Of a stretch of DNA of 64,000 nt, positions 27,550 to 41,297 are shown one piece after another. Location of the stretch: NCBI RefSeq assembly GCF_025997855.1, contig NZ_AP026560.1:669501-733500 (forward strand), in the 5' to 3' direction. Made by a program: the position numbers and the translations under genes. Position 1 is the stretch's first letter. Every line of letters begins with the position of its first letter. The notes beneath the pieces are model-generated. The model saw only the letters and a list, made by a program, of their open reading frames with translations. It ran no database searches and was not told where the DNA came from. The stretch comes from Deinococcus aetherius. Lineage in GTDB: Bacteria; Deinococcota; Deinococci; Deinococcales; Deinococcaceae.

Positions 27550-27801
27550 ATGGCAAGGACAACCTTAACCAGTAAGGGACGAATTACCATTCCGCAGGAG
27601 GTTCGAACCGCCCTGGGGCTGGAGCAGGGTGATCAGCTTGTCATCGAGGCGACGGAGGACGGCTTTCATGCCCGGGTCGTCCGTAAACCGCGTGCCGCGT
27701 CCCTTCAGGGCATCCTGCGCGGTGCCGTCGCGTACGAGGGCGAAGAAGCGGAACGTGCTGCCGTCGCCGAAGCACTCGCCCGGAAGCACCGCCTTCGCTG
27801 A
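27550..27801 (+). CDS. AbrB/MazE-type antitoxin
   Basis: An 83-residue protein with a swapped-hairpin AbrB domain at the N-terminus (TTLTSKGRITIPQEVRTALGLEQGDQLVIE) that should bind the operon promoter, and a C-terminal toxin-neutralising tail (LRGAVAYEGEEAERAAVAEALARKHRLR). ATG 27550 has an AAGGAG site 7 bases upstream. The stop overlaps the toxin start by one base (TGATG), the usual antitoxin-first arrangement. The IS630 element inserted just upstream may affect its promoter. Confidence 0.88.
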   Translation: MARTTLTSKGRITIPQEVRTALGLEQGDQLVIEATEDGFHARVVRKPRAASLQGILRGAVAYEGEEAERAAVAEALARKHRLR

Positions 27802-28223
27802 TGCGCACCCCGACTGCCCCGGTGTCCGCCGCCCTGCTCGATGCCAACATCTTGCTGCGATACCTGACGGGTGATCCCAAGCCCCTTGCCGACCGTGCCC
27901 GGATGTTGTTCGAGCGGGCCGAGCGCGGAGAAGTGCGTCTGATCCTGACCCCGCTGACGGTCGCAGAGTGCGTGTGGGTGTTGAAGTCTTTCTATAAACA
28001 TCCCCTCCCGGTCATTGCCAGCGCTCTGCAACAGGTTATGGCCCTGGGTGGGGTGACCACGGGGCAGGAGGGGGTGGTCGGCGACGCGCTGACCAGCATG
28101 GCCCGCCACAACGTCGATTTCGCCGACGCTTACCTGGCCGAACTTGCGCGACGTGGGGGCATGAGCGTGGCGACCTTCGACGCGGATTTTGGGCGGCTGG
28201 GTGTGACCCTTCTGGCACCCTGA
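27801..28223 (+). CDS. PIN-domain toxin (VapC type)
   Basis: A 140-residue PIN-fold ribonuclease. Conserved acidic residues are in place: Asp in LLDANILLRYLTGD, Glu in TVAECVWVL, Asp in VDFADAYLAELA and Asp in VATFDADF. It would cut RNA (often tRNA or rRNA) when the antitoxin is lost. It is translated from the same mRNA as the AbrB-type antitoxin through a 1-base overlap. Target RNA unknown. Confidence 0.88.
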   Translation: MRTPTAPVSAALLDANILLRYLTGDPKPLADRARMLFERAERGEVRLILTPLTVAECVWVLKSFYKHPLPVIASALQQVMALGGVTTGQEGVVGDALTSMARHNVDFADAYLAELARRGGMSVATFDADFGRLGVTLLAP

Positions 28224-28309
28224 GAGGAACTGCCGGGCACTGCCCAATCCAATAGAGTGAGGGGGCAAGCCCGCTGGCCGCCCCCCGTCCTCCTCAACGC
28301 TCTCGCCCC

Positions 28310-29982
<1,673 letters not shown>

Positions 29983-30137
29983 GTCCCGGAGTGTAGGGAG
30001 TGAACTCTGACAGAACCCTCACGGACGGAGTGGTCAGGTGCGCCCTTGTCAACCCCCTCAACCCTCTGCCCCTGACGGGGGTAAAGGCGCCCCCACAAGA
30101 CGAACGCGGCCCACCCGGGAGCCGCGTCCTTCCTCCG

Positions 30138-31094
30138 TCAGCGGCTCGAACGCCGCAGCAGCAGCACCAGCCCGGCCCCCGCCAGGGCGTACAGCAGCAG
30201 CCTTCCGCGTGAGTCGGGGGCCGACGACGTGCCGCTCGGCCGGGTGATGGGCACCGGGTGGTCCAGGTACCAACCCCGCACGGGCCGCACCGCCTCGTCG
30301 AAGTTGCGGGCGAGTCGGTGAAGCTCTATTGCCATCTCCGGCCCGAACATGGGGTGCCCGTGCCCGGTCGCGGCAAGGTCGGGGTCGAGGTTCGCCAGCG
30401 TCCGCATGGAGTCGCGCGCCGCGTCCCAGTTGGGCGTGTAGTACGCGGGCGGGCCGTGGACGATGGTGGGCTTCGAGGCCAGCGCCCCCGTCACCGTCTC
30501 CTGCTTGGTGGTCACGAAGGCGTCCCCCACGACCAGCGCACGGTCGTTCTCCCGCCAGAGCGACACGTGTCCGACCGTGTGCCCCGGCGTGTGGAGCCAG
30601 CGCCAGCCGGGAAGGTGGGGAACCGAGCCGTCCCCCGGGAGCGCCTGGACGTGGGGCCGGAAGTCGAAGGGCCCGGGGACGAAGGCCGGGGACAGCGCGC
30701 TCATCACGCCGCCCACCGTGGGATCGGGGAAGGGGTAGGGGTGCTCGCCCGTGAGATAGGGCAGTTCCAGCGGGTGGGCGTACACCGGCACCTGCCACTC
30801 GCGGAGCAGCTCGTGCAGCGCCCCGATGTGGTCGAGGTGCCCGTGGGTCAGGACAATGGCCTCGGGCGCCCGCCCCCGGTGATGACGCTCCGCCGCCGCG
30901 CGGATCAGCCCGGCGGTTCCCACCATGCCCGCGTCCACCAGCACCCACGGCTCCCCCGGCTGGCCCAGCAGGTAGACGTTCACCATCGGCAGCCGTACCC
31001 GCACCACGTCGGGGCGCAGGACCTGGGTGCCGCCGAAGGTCGAGACGGGGGGAGCGGGGGGACGCACGGCGTCGAGGGCGGGGGACTGGGTCAT
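30138..31094 (-). CDS. Metallo-beta-lactamase-fold hydrolase with C-terminal membrane helix
   Basis: A 318-residue protein. The metal site is complete: THGHLDH, His in TPGHTVGH, Asp in VVGDAF and His in TGHGHPMFG. The family hydrolyses thioesters, lactones or phosphodiesters; the substrate is unknown. Unusually the protein ends in GRLLLYALAGAGLVLLLRRSSR, one transmembrane helix followed by basic residues, suggesting a tail anchor. ATG 31094 follows an AAAGGA site; the frame upstream to 31136 is poor. Confidence 0.87.
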   Translation of the reverse strand: MTQSPALDAVRPPAPPVSTFGGTQVLRPDVVRVRLPMVNVYLLGQPGEPWVLVDAGMVGTAGLIRAAAERHHRGRAPEAIVLTHGHLDHIGALHELLREWQVPVYAHPLELPYLTGEHPYPFPDPTVGGVMSALSPAFVPGPFDFRPHVQALPGDGSVPHLPGWRWLHTPGHTVGHVSLWRENDRALVVGDAFVTTKQETVTGALASKPTIVHGPPAYYTPNWDAARDSMRTLANLDPDLAATGHGHPMFGPEMAIELHRLARNFDEAVRPVRGWYLDHPVPITRPSGTSSAPDSRGRLLLYALAGAGLVLLLRRSSR

Positions 31095-31422
31095 GGGAGG
31101 GTCCTTTCGGGTGGAAGAGGATGAAGGCTCTCCCACACGCTAGGGACTCGGGCGGGGTGGTGGGCGGCAACGGGGCTTAGGGAGGCTTAACGCCCGCCTG
31201 GCCCCGTGGGCGGGGAGGCTGGGAATCCGCCTCGCCCTTCCGCGAGGAGCCCTGAAGGCTGCTCTCAAAGATGGTGCCCACAGGAAGGCCGCCCGATGCT
31301 CGAGGTCGTTCGGCATCTGGCGGGCGGAGGTGTCGAAAACCTCGCGGTGCGTCAGCAAAGATGAAGCTACCTTAAAGGCGTCCGGGAACAATCCACACCT
31401 TTTCCCCGCAAGGAGCCTCCTC
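31095..31422. other. Gap with only the M23-gene leader
   Basis: This divergent gap holds no supported gene. A TACCTT box near 31369 and AAGGAG at 31410-31415 serve the M23-like lipoprotein gene. An inverted pair (GCCCGCCTGGCCCC/GTGGGCGGGG) around 31192-31215 could be a terminator or structured leader. The short frames seen are not convincing. Confidence 0.45.
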
Positions 31423-32661
31423 ATGCGCCGTGCGTTCATCCCGCCTGTCGTGTTCACCCTCACCGCCGCGCTCGCTGCCTGCGGACCGCTGCCGCCTGCC
31501 CAATCGACTGTGGAACACGACGCCAGCGTTCAACAGCCCGGCCGGGAAGCCCTCACGCCGTACTACGTCTTCGCGGAGACTCCACGGGCCCATCTGGTTT
31601 CGGGCAGCACCCTGATAGGGCAGGACCGGGCGCGGGTTCCCGATGGTCGCCTCTACCTGCAAGACAGGCAGACGGGAGCCTCCCGCCTGCTCACGCCGCC
31701 CGCCCGGTTCGGCGAGTCGTTCTACGCGGACGGCGGCGCATTCTCACCCGATGGGCGCACCGCCTACACCGTGGTCAACGCGGGCGGGGACTGGACCCTA
31801 TATGCCATCGACACGGAAAGCGGGGCGGCGACGCCGATCCTGACCCGCCAGACAGCCCTCGAACACGGGCTGACGGAGGCGGAGGGCAAGACGCTGACGG
31901 TTTCCCCCGACGGTCGCCAGCTCGCCTTCCGGGGCTACACCATCCGGTACGACGAGGGGTTGGGCACCATCACCCACACCAACGCGCTGTACCTCATGAA
32001 CCTGACGAGCCGAGTGGGGGCGCAAGGCGCGGGCCCCTCCCTCGTCAAGGTTCCCATCCGGGGCACGGGAGGCCTCCCCTCCCCGAGCTTCGACTCACAG
32101 GGGCGCCTCGTGGAGACGCCGGGACGCACCCCCCGCCTGTCTGAGGCCGTCGAGAGACCGTTCAAGGTGCAGGACCTCGGGGTCGTCGGGCGCCTTCCGA
32201 TTGCCGGGACCGTGGCGCTCAGCCAGTCCTTCCACGGCTCGGGGTACGCGGGCGGAAGCTCCTGGGGCCTGGGCCTCGACTTCGCGCCCCGCCCGCAGGG
32301 CACGACGATGGCCGCCCGCTCCATCGCCAGCGGGGTGGTCAAGAACGTCTACTCCAGCGGGTGCGGCGTGTACGTCGTGGTCGACCACACCACGACGACC
32401 GCCGACACGTACTACTGCCACCTCGTCACCGGCAGCCCGGGCACCTACGGCATGGCCGCCGGAAAGGCGTTGTACGAGGGCCAGCCCCTCGGCACGGTCG
32501 GCAACACGGGCGTCTCGACTGGCGTCCACCTCCATGTGGCGCTGATTCAGGGGGATGTCTTCGGCCTGCGCGGGCGTGACCCCACCCGTACCGGGTGCGA
32601 CATCGCCAGCGGCAACTGGACCGTGGGCCGGGAGTACCAGTACCTCGCCGACCCCTGCTGA
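31423..32661 (+). CDS. Lipoprotein with beta-propeller-like repeats and degenerate M23 domain
   Basis: A 412-residue protein with lipobox LAAC near residue 21. The middle shows WD40-like TolB/PD40 repeats (GAFSPDGRTAYTVVN, TVSPDGRQLAFRG). The C-terminal ~150 residues form an M23/LytM fold (IASGVVKNVYSSGCGVYVVVDH, GQPLGTVGNTGVSTGVHLHVAL). The HxH ligands are present, but the first motif, normally HxxxD, reads GLGLD: the His is replaced by Gly. It may be inactive and act as an activator, as EnvC/NlpD do. Start by AAGGAG at 7 bases. Confidence 0.85.
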   Translation: MRRAFIPPVVFTLTAALAACGPLPPAQSTVEHDASVQQPGREALTPYYVFAETPRAHLVSGSTLIGQDRARVPDGRLYLQDRQTGASRLLTPPARFGESFYADGGAFSPDGRTAYTVVNAGGDWTLYAIDTESGAATPILTRQTALEHGLTEAEGKTLTVSPDGRQLAFRGYTIRYDEGLGTITHTNALYLMNLTSRVGAQGAGPSLVKVPIRGTGGLPSPSFDSQGRLVETPGRTPRLSEAVERPFKVQDLGVVGRLPIAGTVALSQSFHGSGYAGGSSWGLGLDFAPRPQGTTMAARSIASGVVKNVYSSGCGVYVVVDHTTTTADTYYCHLVTGSPGTYGMAAGKALYEGQPLGTVGNTGVSTGVHLHVALIQGDVFGLRGRDPTRTGCDIASGNWTVGREYQYLADPC

Positions 32662-32769
32662 GAACGCCGTCCCGCGAGGGCGAACAACCCGCGCCCTCCG
32701 CTTGTCGTGGCGACCGCTGCCGGATCAGCCCGTCGTCACGCCCCAAGGCTACCTTTGTCCCGGAGCCCC

Positions 32770-33603
32770 ATGTCCTGCAGACCAGTCCTTGTCCTTGCCC
32801 TCCTCGGCGTCGCCGCCGGTCAAGCCCTCGCCTCCGGCACCTCCTGGCGAGAACCTGCCGGCCCCGGAGAGGTGGACAGCCGCGTTCCCGACCCCCACGA
32901 GCAGCGGGTCTTCGCGCAGGCGTACTGCGCGGCCCGGCCGGGGTCCACCTGCACGCCACGAACGGTCGGTTCCCTCGTGTTCTACGACAGGCTCGTGTCC
33001 ACGCTGGTCGTGTACGGCAGCTTCGCAAAGGCGAACGCCCGCGAGGCCCTCGTGACTCAGTGTGCCGCCGAGAGCGACCGTTGCGAGGGCGTGACCCTCT
33101 TTCGCCGCCTGGGCAACCGCTGGAACGTGGTTCACCGGACGCCCGGGATCACGCCGCGCGAGTGCCTGAAATTGCGTGGTGTGGACGGGCGGGACGTGCT
33201 CGCCTGCCGGGGCAACACGATCTTCCTGCCCGGCCCCGGCTTGAGCCTCGATTTTGTCGCTGTAGGTGGAAAGCGGACGTACAGAAAGCCGCTGCTGCCG
33301 ACGCGGAACCTGAATTGCCAGAAAACGCAGGACGCGGTGAACTTCGCGTGGCTCGGGGACTGGTCCCGGCGGGATGTGGACGGCGACGGGCGTGCGGACC
33401 TCACCGTGCAACTCCGGCAGTACCGCCTGACCTTCGCCGACGAGGAGGGATGCCTGGCCCGCGACGCCCGGAGCGTGCAGGAAAAGACCACGTCGCTTAC
33501 CTGGTTCATGCGGGGCGACACGCTGGTGCCGGATGGGTCTGCGCGCAGGGCGGTCCACGAACTGAAGGAGGTCTCGGGCCTGAACTCTACACTCGCGGCA
33601 TGA
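32770..33603 (+). CDS. Exported hypothetical protein
   Basis: A 277-residue protein with signal peptide (MSCRPVLVLALLGVAAGQALA). It contains several paired cysteines, suggesting an oxidised extracytoplasmic fold, and one EF-hand/FG-GAP-like stretch (SRRDVDGDGRADLTVQLRQY) that may bind calcium. No family is recognised. ATG 32770 starts the signal peptide; the frame upstream is not signal-like. It ends with an ATGA overlap into the GrpB-like gene. Confidence 0.75.
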   Translation: MSCRPVLVLALLGVAAGQALASGTSWREPAGPGEVDSRVPDPHEQRVFAQAYCAARPGSTCTPRTVGSLVFYDRLVSTLVVYGSFAKANAREALVTQCAAESDRCEGVTLFRRLGNRWNVVHRTPGITPRECLKLRGVDGRDVLACRGNTIFLPGPGLSLDFVAVGGKRTYRKPLLPTRNLNCQKTQDAVNFAWLGDWSRRDVDGDGRADLTVQLRQYRLTFADEEGCLARDARSVQEKTTSLTWFMRGDTLVPDGSARRAVHELKEVSGLNSTLAA

Positions 33604-34079
33604 CGCTCGGCCTCAAGCGCGGTACCGTCGAACTCCGGCCCTCCTCGCCCGACTACCCGGCGCTGTTCGACGAGGAACACGTTCGTGTGCAACACGCCCT
33701 CGGGCCGCTCGCCACCGATATCCAACACGTCGGCAGCACGAGCGTTCCCGGCCTGATCGCCAAACCGATCCTCGACCTCGCCGTTGCCGTGCGTGACGCG
33801 GGCGCGACGGCGCTGTGCGTCGAACCTCTCGCCGGGATCGGCTACACCTTCATGGGTGACCGGGTGGGCAACGGCGAAGCCTTCTTCGCGAAGGGCGGCG
33901 ACGAGGCGCGTACGCACTACTTCCACCTGCTGCCGATCAGTCATCCTCATTGGCGGGCTTACCTCGTCTTCCGCGATGCCTTGCGCGAGGACGCCGAACT
34001 GCGCGACGAGTACACGGCGCACAAAGCCGGGTTCATCGAGCGGGTTTTGCAGCGCGGCCGCGTGGACGGCGAGCGGTAA
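33600..34079 (+). CDS. GrpB-family protein (UPF0157)
   Basis: A 159-residue nucleotidyltransferase-fold protein of the GrpB/UPF0157 family: VELRPSSPDYPALFDEEHVRVQHAL, the hallmark DIQHVGSTSVPGLIAKPILDLAV, and FHLLPISHPHWRAYLVFRDAL. The HVGSTSVPG and Asp pair resemble the catalytic part of nucleotidyltransferases. ATG 33600 overlaps the upstream stop and also lies 6 bases after TACACT (33588-33593), so it may have its own leaderless transcript inside the preceding gene. Confidence 0.9.
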   Translation: MTLGLKRGTVELRPSSPDYPALFDEEHVRVQHALGPLATDIQHVGSTSVPGLIAKPILDLAVAVRDAGATALCVEPLAGIGYTFMGDRVGNGEAFFAKGGDEARTHYFHLLPISHPHWRAYLVFRDALREDAELRDEYTAHKAGFIERVLQRGRVDGER

Positions 34080-34143
34080 GCGCGTCCAACACAACCCGAA
34101 CTCTCGTGGTGGCCCGGGGCTCCCCGCAGTGCCCCAGAAACGA

Positions 34144-34172
34144 AGGGGCCCCAGCACGCGCCGGGGCCCCCT
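34144..34172. terminator. Bidirectional terminator between the GrpB-like gene and lepA
   Basis: AGGGGCCCC (34144-34152) pairs with GGGGCCCC..CT (34163-34172), extended by GAA/TTC at the flanks. It lies between two convergent genes. Confidence 0.8.
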
Positions 34173-34189
34173 CTTCGTCCCGCTTTCCC

Positions 34190-35977
<1,788 letters not shown>

Positions 35978-36122
35978 ACGAGCAGTGTAGCGGGGGGCGA
36001 AAGGGGCAAATAGGACGAGCCGCGTCGGAGGTCGCTCCGGGTGCCGTCTCGGCCCTCATCCGCCGGTCCTGAGCAATCCGGCGGATTTCGGTTCGCCTGA
36101 CGGGTGTTCTAGGCTGCTCTCT

Positions 36123-36947
36123 ATGACGCTCCCCCCCAGAACTCCCCGGGCCCTGGGCTTCCGCACCGACCTCGCCCTGCGCGTGCGGATGGGGACCCAG
36201 TTGGAGGAGCGCGGCACCTACACGGTGGTTCGCACCCCCGCTAACCCGACCTTCTGGTGGGGCAACTTCTTGCTGCTGCACGAGCTTCCCGGTCCCGGCA
36301 GTCTGGGGGAGTGGCTCGCCCGCTTTCGGGAAGCCCACCCGGACGCGCAGCACGTCGCCCTGGGCGTGGACACGGCGGAGGGCGAGATCGGGGCGGCGGA
36401 TGAATGGGAAGCGGCGGGGTTCAGGCTCTACCGCGACACCGTGCTGACCACGCCCCGCACCACCGCGCCCGCGCCGCCCCGGATCGACGTTGTCCTCCGC
36501 CCCCTGACCTCGGATGCTGACTGGGAGGCCGCGCTCGACCTGCGTCTGGGCGTCAACGCCGCCGAGACGCACCCCCGCGAGGAGGCGGGCTACCGCGAGT
36601 TCGCCGCCCGCAGGCTGGAAGGCCTGCGCGCCGCTGGCGAGGCCGGGCATGGGGCCTACCTCGGGGCTTTCGAGGACGGGCGGATGCTCGCGGGCCTCGG
36701 CGTGTACGACGCGGGCGGGGGCGTAGCCCGCTACCAGAACGTCGAGACCCACCCGGAGGCGCGGAGCCGGGGACTCGCCGGGAACCTCGTCCACTTCGCG
36801 GGGGAGTGGGCCAGGGACTACCTCGCCGCCCGGACCCTCGTGATCGTCGCCGACCCCGAGTACCACGCGCAGCGGCTGTACGAGCGGGTGGGGTTTCGCC
36901 CGGCGCAGGTGCAGCTTGGGCTGGAACGCCCGCCGCCCGGGGCATGA
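36123..36947 (+). CDS. GNAT-family acetyltransferase
   Basis: A 274-residue protein with two halves. The C-terminal half has the acetyl-CoA motif A (YQNVETHPEARSRGLAGNLVHF) and the motif B end (RLYERVGFRPAQ). The N-terminal half has GNFLLLHELP and AADEWEAAGFRLYRDTV, perhaps a degenerate GNAT domain, so this could be a tandem type. ATG 36123 is 7 bases after TAGGCT (36110-36115). Substrate unknown. Confidence 0.87.
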   Translation: MTLPPRTPRALGFRTDLALRVRMGTQLEERGTYTVVRTPANPTFWWGNFLLLHELPGPGSLGEWLARFREAHPDAQHVALGVDTAEGEIGAADEWEAAGFRLYRDTVLTTPRTTAPAPPRIDVVLRPLTSDADWEAALDLRLGVNAAETHPREEAGYREFAARRLEGLRAAGEAGHGAYLGAFEDGRMLAGLGVYDAGGGVARYQNVETHPEARSRGLAGNLVHFAGEWARDYLAARTLVIVADPEYHAQRLYERVGFRPAQVQLGLERPPPGA

Positions 36948-36951
36948 AAAG

Positions 36952-36974
36952 CCCGCCCCCGGGGAGGAGGCGGG
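36952..36974. terminator. Hairpin between convergent genes
   Basis: CCCGCC (36952-36957) pairs with GGCGGG (36969-36974) just after the acetyltransferase stop and before the end of the small membrane gene. AAAA precedes the stem, giving a T-tract for minus-strand transcripts. Confidence 0.55.
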
Positions 36975-36988
36975 GGAAGACACAGACC

Positions 36989-37204
36989 TCAGCGGCCTTC
37001 TTCGAGCGCGGCGGCGTGGTAGCGGTTGGCGAGGATGAAGAAGGTGGGCGCCCACAGGCCCACGAAGATGCCGAAGCGTTCGCCGTGGGAGCGTTCCTCG
37101 TGGTTGGTGCCCTGCCCGCCCTGAGTGAACCAGATCACGATGGACCCCAGGATCGAGGCGAGTCCGGCGAGGGTCAGCAGGTTGGCGAGGTTGCGGTTTT
37201 GCAT
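36989..37204 (-). CDS. Small membrane protein
   Basis: A 71-residue protein with two predicted transmembrane helices (NLLTLAGLASILGSIVIWF and FGIFVGLWAPTFFILANRY) joined by a polar Gly/His/Glu-rich loop (TQGGQGTNHEERSHGE). An AAAGGAG site on the minus strand is 9 bases before ATG 37204, preferred over a GTG at 37225. Unassigned; similar small proteins are conserved but uncharacterised. Confidence 0.75.
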   Translation of the reverse strand: MQNRNLANLLTLAGLASILGSIVIWFTQGGQGTNHEERSHGERFGIFVGLWAPTFFILANRYHAAALEEGR

Positions 37205-37376
37205 CGGGCGACTCTCCTTTGCCACTCAGGTCCCCGGCGGGACATGCGCGGAATACCCCCGGCCCGGCGCACGGCGGCCCTTCCGCGTGGACGGGTTCAC
37301 TGTGGAATGCGGGGTGCCCCAACTCTGCGGGATGTGAGACAAGTCACCGTGGCGTGCGACGAGGATAAAGGGCGGC

Positions 37377-38018
37377 TCAAGTCCCGGTGGCCGCCTCTCC
37401 CACGAGCAGGCGGGCGACCGGCGCGAAGCTGCGGCGGTGCAGGGGCGTCACCCCCAGCCGTTCCAGAGCCGCGCGGTGGGCGGGGGCCCCATATCCCTTG
37501 TGCGCCGCGAAGCCGTGACCGGGGTACTCGGCGTCCAGCTCGGTCATCAGCCTGTCCCGCTCCGTCTTGGCGAGGAGGCTCGCGGCGGCCACGGTGTAGC
37601 TCAGGGCGTCGGCGCGGGGGGGCCAGAGCAGGGGGAGGGGCGTGCTCAGGCGCAGGTAGTCGGTGATCAGGGCCTGGGGCGGTGGGTCGAGCCGCGCGAG
37701 CGCCCGGTGGGCGGCGGCGTGCGTGGCCCCCAGGATGTTCAGCCGGTCGATCTCCTCCGGCCAGGCGTGCTCGACGGCCCAGGCCAGCGCCACCCGCCGA
37801 ACCTCTGTCGCCAGGGCCGTTCGTTCGTTCGCCGAAAGCTGTTTGCTGTCCCGGAAGGGCAACTCTGCCGCCGCCCCAGGCAGGATGACCGCCGCGACCG
37901 TGACGGGCCCGGCCCAAGCGCCCCGCCCCGCCTCGTCCACCCCGGCGACCCGGAAATATCCCCTGCGCCAGTGCTCGCGCTCGAAGGACCAGTCGGGGGT
38001 GACGGCAGGGGCGGGCAT
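37377..38018 (-). CDS. rnhB: Ribonuclease HII
   Basis: A 213-residue endonuclease that cuts at ribonucleotides in DNA. VAGVDEAGRGAWAGPV carries the Asp-Glu pair, DSKQLSANER follows, then the third Asp in ARADALSYTVAAASLLAKTERDRLM and the conserved HGFAAHKGYGAPAH. ATG 38018 lies 7 bases after TACCCT (38026-38031). Confidence 0.95.
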   Translation of the reverse strand: MPAPAVTPDWSFEREHWRRGYFRVAGVDEAGRGAWAGPVTVAAVILPGAAAELPFRDSKQLSANERTALATEVRRVALAWAVEHAWPEEIDRLNILGATHAAAHRALARLDPPPQALITDYLRLSTPLPLLWPPRADALSYTVAAASLLAKTERDRLMTELDAEYPGHGFAAHKGYGAPAHRAALERLGVTPLHRRSFAPVARLLVGEAATGT

Positions 38019-38051
38019 GGAGGGCAGGGTAGCAGGCGGGGGCAGCAATAA

Positions 38052-38072
38052 GCCCCGCCTTTGGAGCGGGGC
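38052..38072 (-). terminator. Orphan hairpin with minus-strand T-tract
   Basis: GCCCCGC (38052-38058) pairs with GCGGGGC (38066-38072). On the minus strand it is followed by TTATTGCTGCC. No minus-strand gene ends here; the next upstream DNA (38073-38226) is intergenic. It could end a small RNA. Confidence 0.5.
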
Positions 38073-38226
38073 GCCATCGCCGACTTCACCCGGTCGGTTT
38101 GAATTGTGGAACGCCCTCACGTTACGGACCCGTTGGTCAGTTCACATGCGGGTTTCGTCAGGGGGCCTTCATCGACCGCCTCCCGAGCTGGAGGGGTGGG
38201 CCTTTCCCGGCGCCCTGTGATAGACG

Positions 38227-39444
38227 GTGAGGGGTGACGGTGCCAAGGTGACGGGAGGCAAGCGGCAGAAGATCAGGTTCCAGCGTCCGGCGAGCGGGGG
38301 TGACAGGACCCCGTCCCCCCAGGCGGAGGCTGGAACGTACTTCGACGTGCGCCCCGCCCTCCTCCCGGGGCGGCTGGAGGGCCTGCACGTCCTGACCAAG
38401 CCGGGGGTGCGCGGATGCCCCGAGGTGGACGCGGCCCAGGCGCTCCTGGCGACCACGATGCGCAAGGACCGGGTGCGCGGTGACGTGCTCGACCTGACGG
38501 CGATGGGGGGCCTCCTCGCCGCTCTCCCGGGCGTGACCCTGCGCGCGGTGGAGGGCTCGGCCCCGGCCCTGAGCGTGCTGCGGGCGGCGGGCCTCGATCC
38601 CCTCGCCGCCGTGCCGGGGGACGACCTGAAGGAACGCTGGCCCGAGCGGGCGAAGACGGTGGCCCTCGTCCTCGCGGGGGACCGAGGGAATGCCTGCGCC
38701 CTCGCCCAGGTCGCCTGGGCGCATGCCTGCACCCCCCCCGGCGGCACGCTCTACCTCGCCGGGGACCGCGACAAGGGCTATGACCGGTACGTGCGCGCGG
38801 CGGGCAAGGCCTTCGGGACGGGGGAGACGATTGCGCGCGACGAGGGGATGCGCGTCGCCCGGCTCGTGCGGCGCCCCGGCCCCACCCCCGCTTACCCCGA
38901 GCCCGAACGCTGGGAGGGCTTCGGCGTGCGGGTGGTCGGCCTCCCGGGCGTGTTCAGCGCCGGGCGGCCCGACAAGGCGACCGCGATCCTCCTCGGGGCG
39001 CTGGAGGGGCTCGACCTCGCCGGGAAGCGGGTCCTCGACCTGGGGTGCGGCACCGGGCTGATCGGGGCGTGGGCGGCCTCGCGGGGGGCGGAGGTCACGC
39101 TGGTGGACGGCGACCTCCAGAGCGTCCGCAGCGCGGCGGCCACTTTGAGCGAGAACGGCCTCCCCGGCGAGGTGGTCCACAGCGACGTGGACGCGGAGCT
39201 GGGGGAGCGTACCTTCGACGCGATCCTCACCAACCCGCCCTTCCATGTCGGGCGGGGGGTGGTGCTCGACGTGGCGCGCGAGTTCATCGCGGCGGCCAGG
39301 CGGCGGTTGAGGCCGGGCGGGACCCTGTACCTCGTCGCCAACGAGCCGCTGCCGTACGAGACACCCCTGCGCGCCGTGGGGGAGGTGCGCGAACTCGTGC
39401 GGGAGGGGGGCTTCAAGGTCCTCACGACGACGCGGGCGGGGTAA
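38227..39444 (+). CDS. Methyltransferase of the RsmC/RlmG type
   Basis: A 405-residue protein. The N-terminal half is a degenerate methyltransferase fold; the C-terminal half is active-looking: LDLGCGTGLIGAWAA (SAM), VTLVDGD (acidic loop) and the N-methyltransferase motif ILTNPPFHVG. This two-domain layout matches 16S rRNA G1207 or 23S rRNA G1835 methyltransferases. The start is uncertain: GTG 38227 or GTG 38248. It is divergent from rnhB. Confidence 0.87.
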   Translation: MRGDGAKVTGGKRQKIRFQRPASGGDRTPSPQAEAGTYFDVRPALLPGRLEGLHVLTKPGVRGCPEVDAAQALLATTMRKDRVRGDVLDLTAMGGLLAALPGVTLRAVEGSAPALSVLRAAGLDPLAAVPGDDLKERWPERAKTVALVLAGDRGNACALAQVAWAHACTPPGGTLYLAGDRDKGYDRYVRAAGKAFGTGETIARDEGMRVARLVRRPGPTPAYPEPERWEGFGVRVVGLPGVFSAGRPDKATAILLGALEGLDLAGKRVLDLGCGTGLIGAWAASRGAEVTLVDGDLQSVRSAAATLSENGLPGEVVHSDVDAELGERTFDAILTNPPFHVGRGVVLDVAREFIAAARRRLRPGGTLYLVANEPLPYETPLRAVGEVRELVREGGFKVLTTTRAG

Positions 39445-39541
39445 GCGGGAACTTTGGGGGCGGGAGGCGCGTACTGTTGTTTCCCCCGTCCCGGCCCGCG
39501 CGGGAAGGTGAGGCAGGTCCGAATTCCGGAGGGGTGTTTGC

Positions 39542-39547
39542 TAGACT
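39542..39547 (+). promoter_or_regulatory. Promoter -10 box of the sigma factor gene
   Basis: TAGACT lies 71 bases before the rpoD start codon. The transcript would carry a leader of about 65 bases with a CAGGAG site, in contrast to the leaderless genes. Confidence 0.6.
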
Positions 39548-39618
39548 GACGCGTTCCGGCCCCGGCCTCCGTGCCATCCGCACTGAGCAGTTCGTACTCA
39601 AGAGCCACAGGAGCACGC

Positions 39619-41201
<1,583 letters not shown>

Positions 41202-41215
41202 CGGGAAGAACCCGG

Positions 41216-41243
41216 AGGCCCCCGCCCGTGTGGTGGGGGCCCT
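41216..41243 (+). terminator. Terminator after rpoD
   Basis: AGGCCCCC (41216-41223) pairs with GGGGGCC (41235-41241) 16 bp after the stop. The T-tract is weak. Confidence 0.65.
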
Positions 41244-41297
41244 ACGTTGTGTGCCCCAGGTCGTCCCGCCGCCCTCCCGGGCACGCTAGCCTGACCC

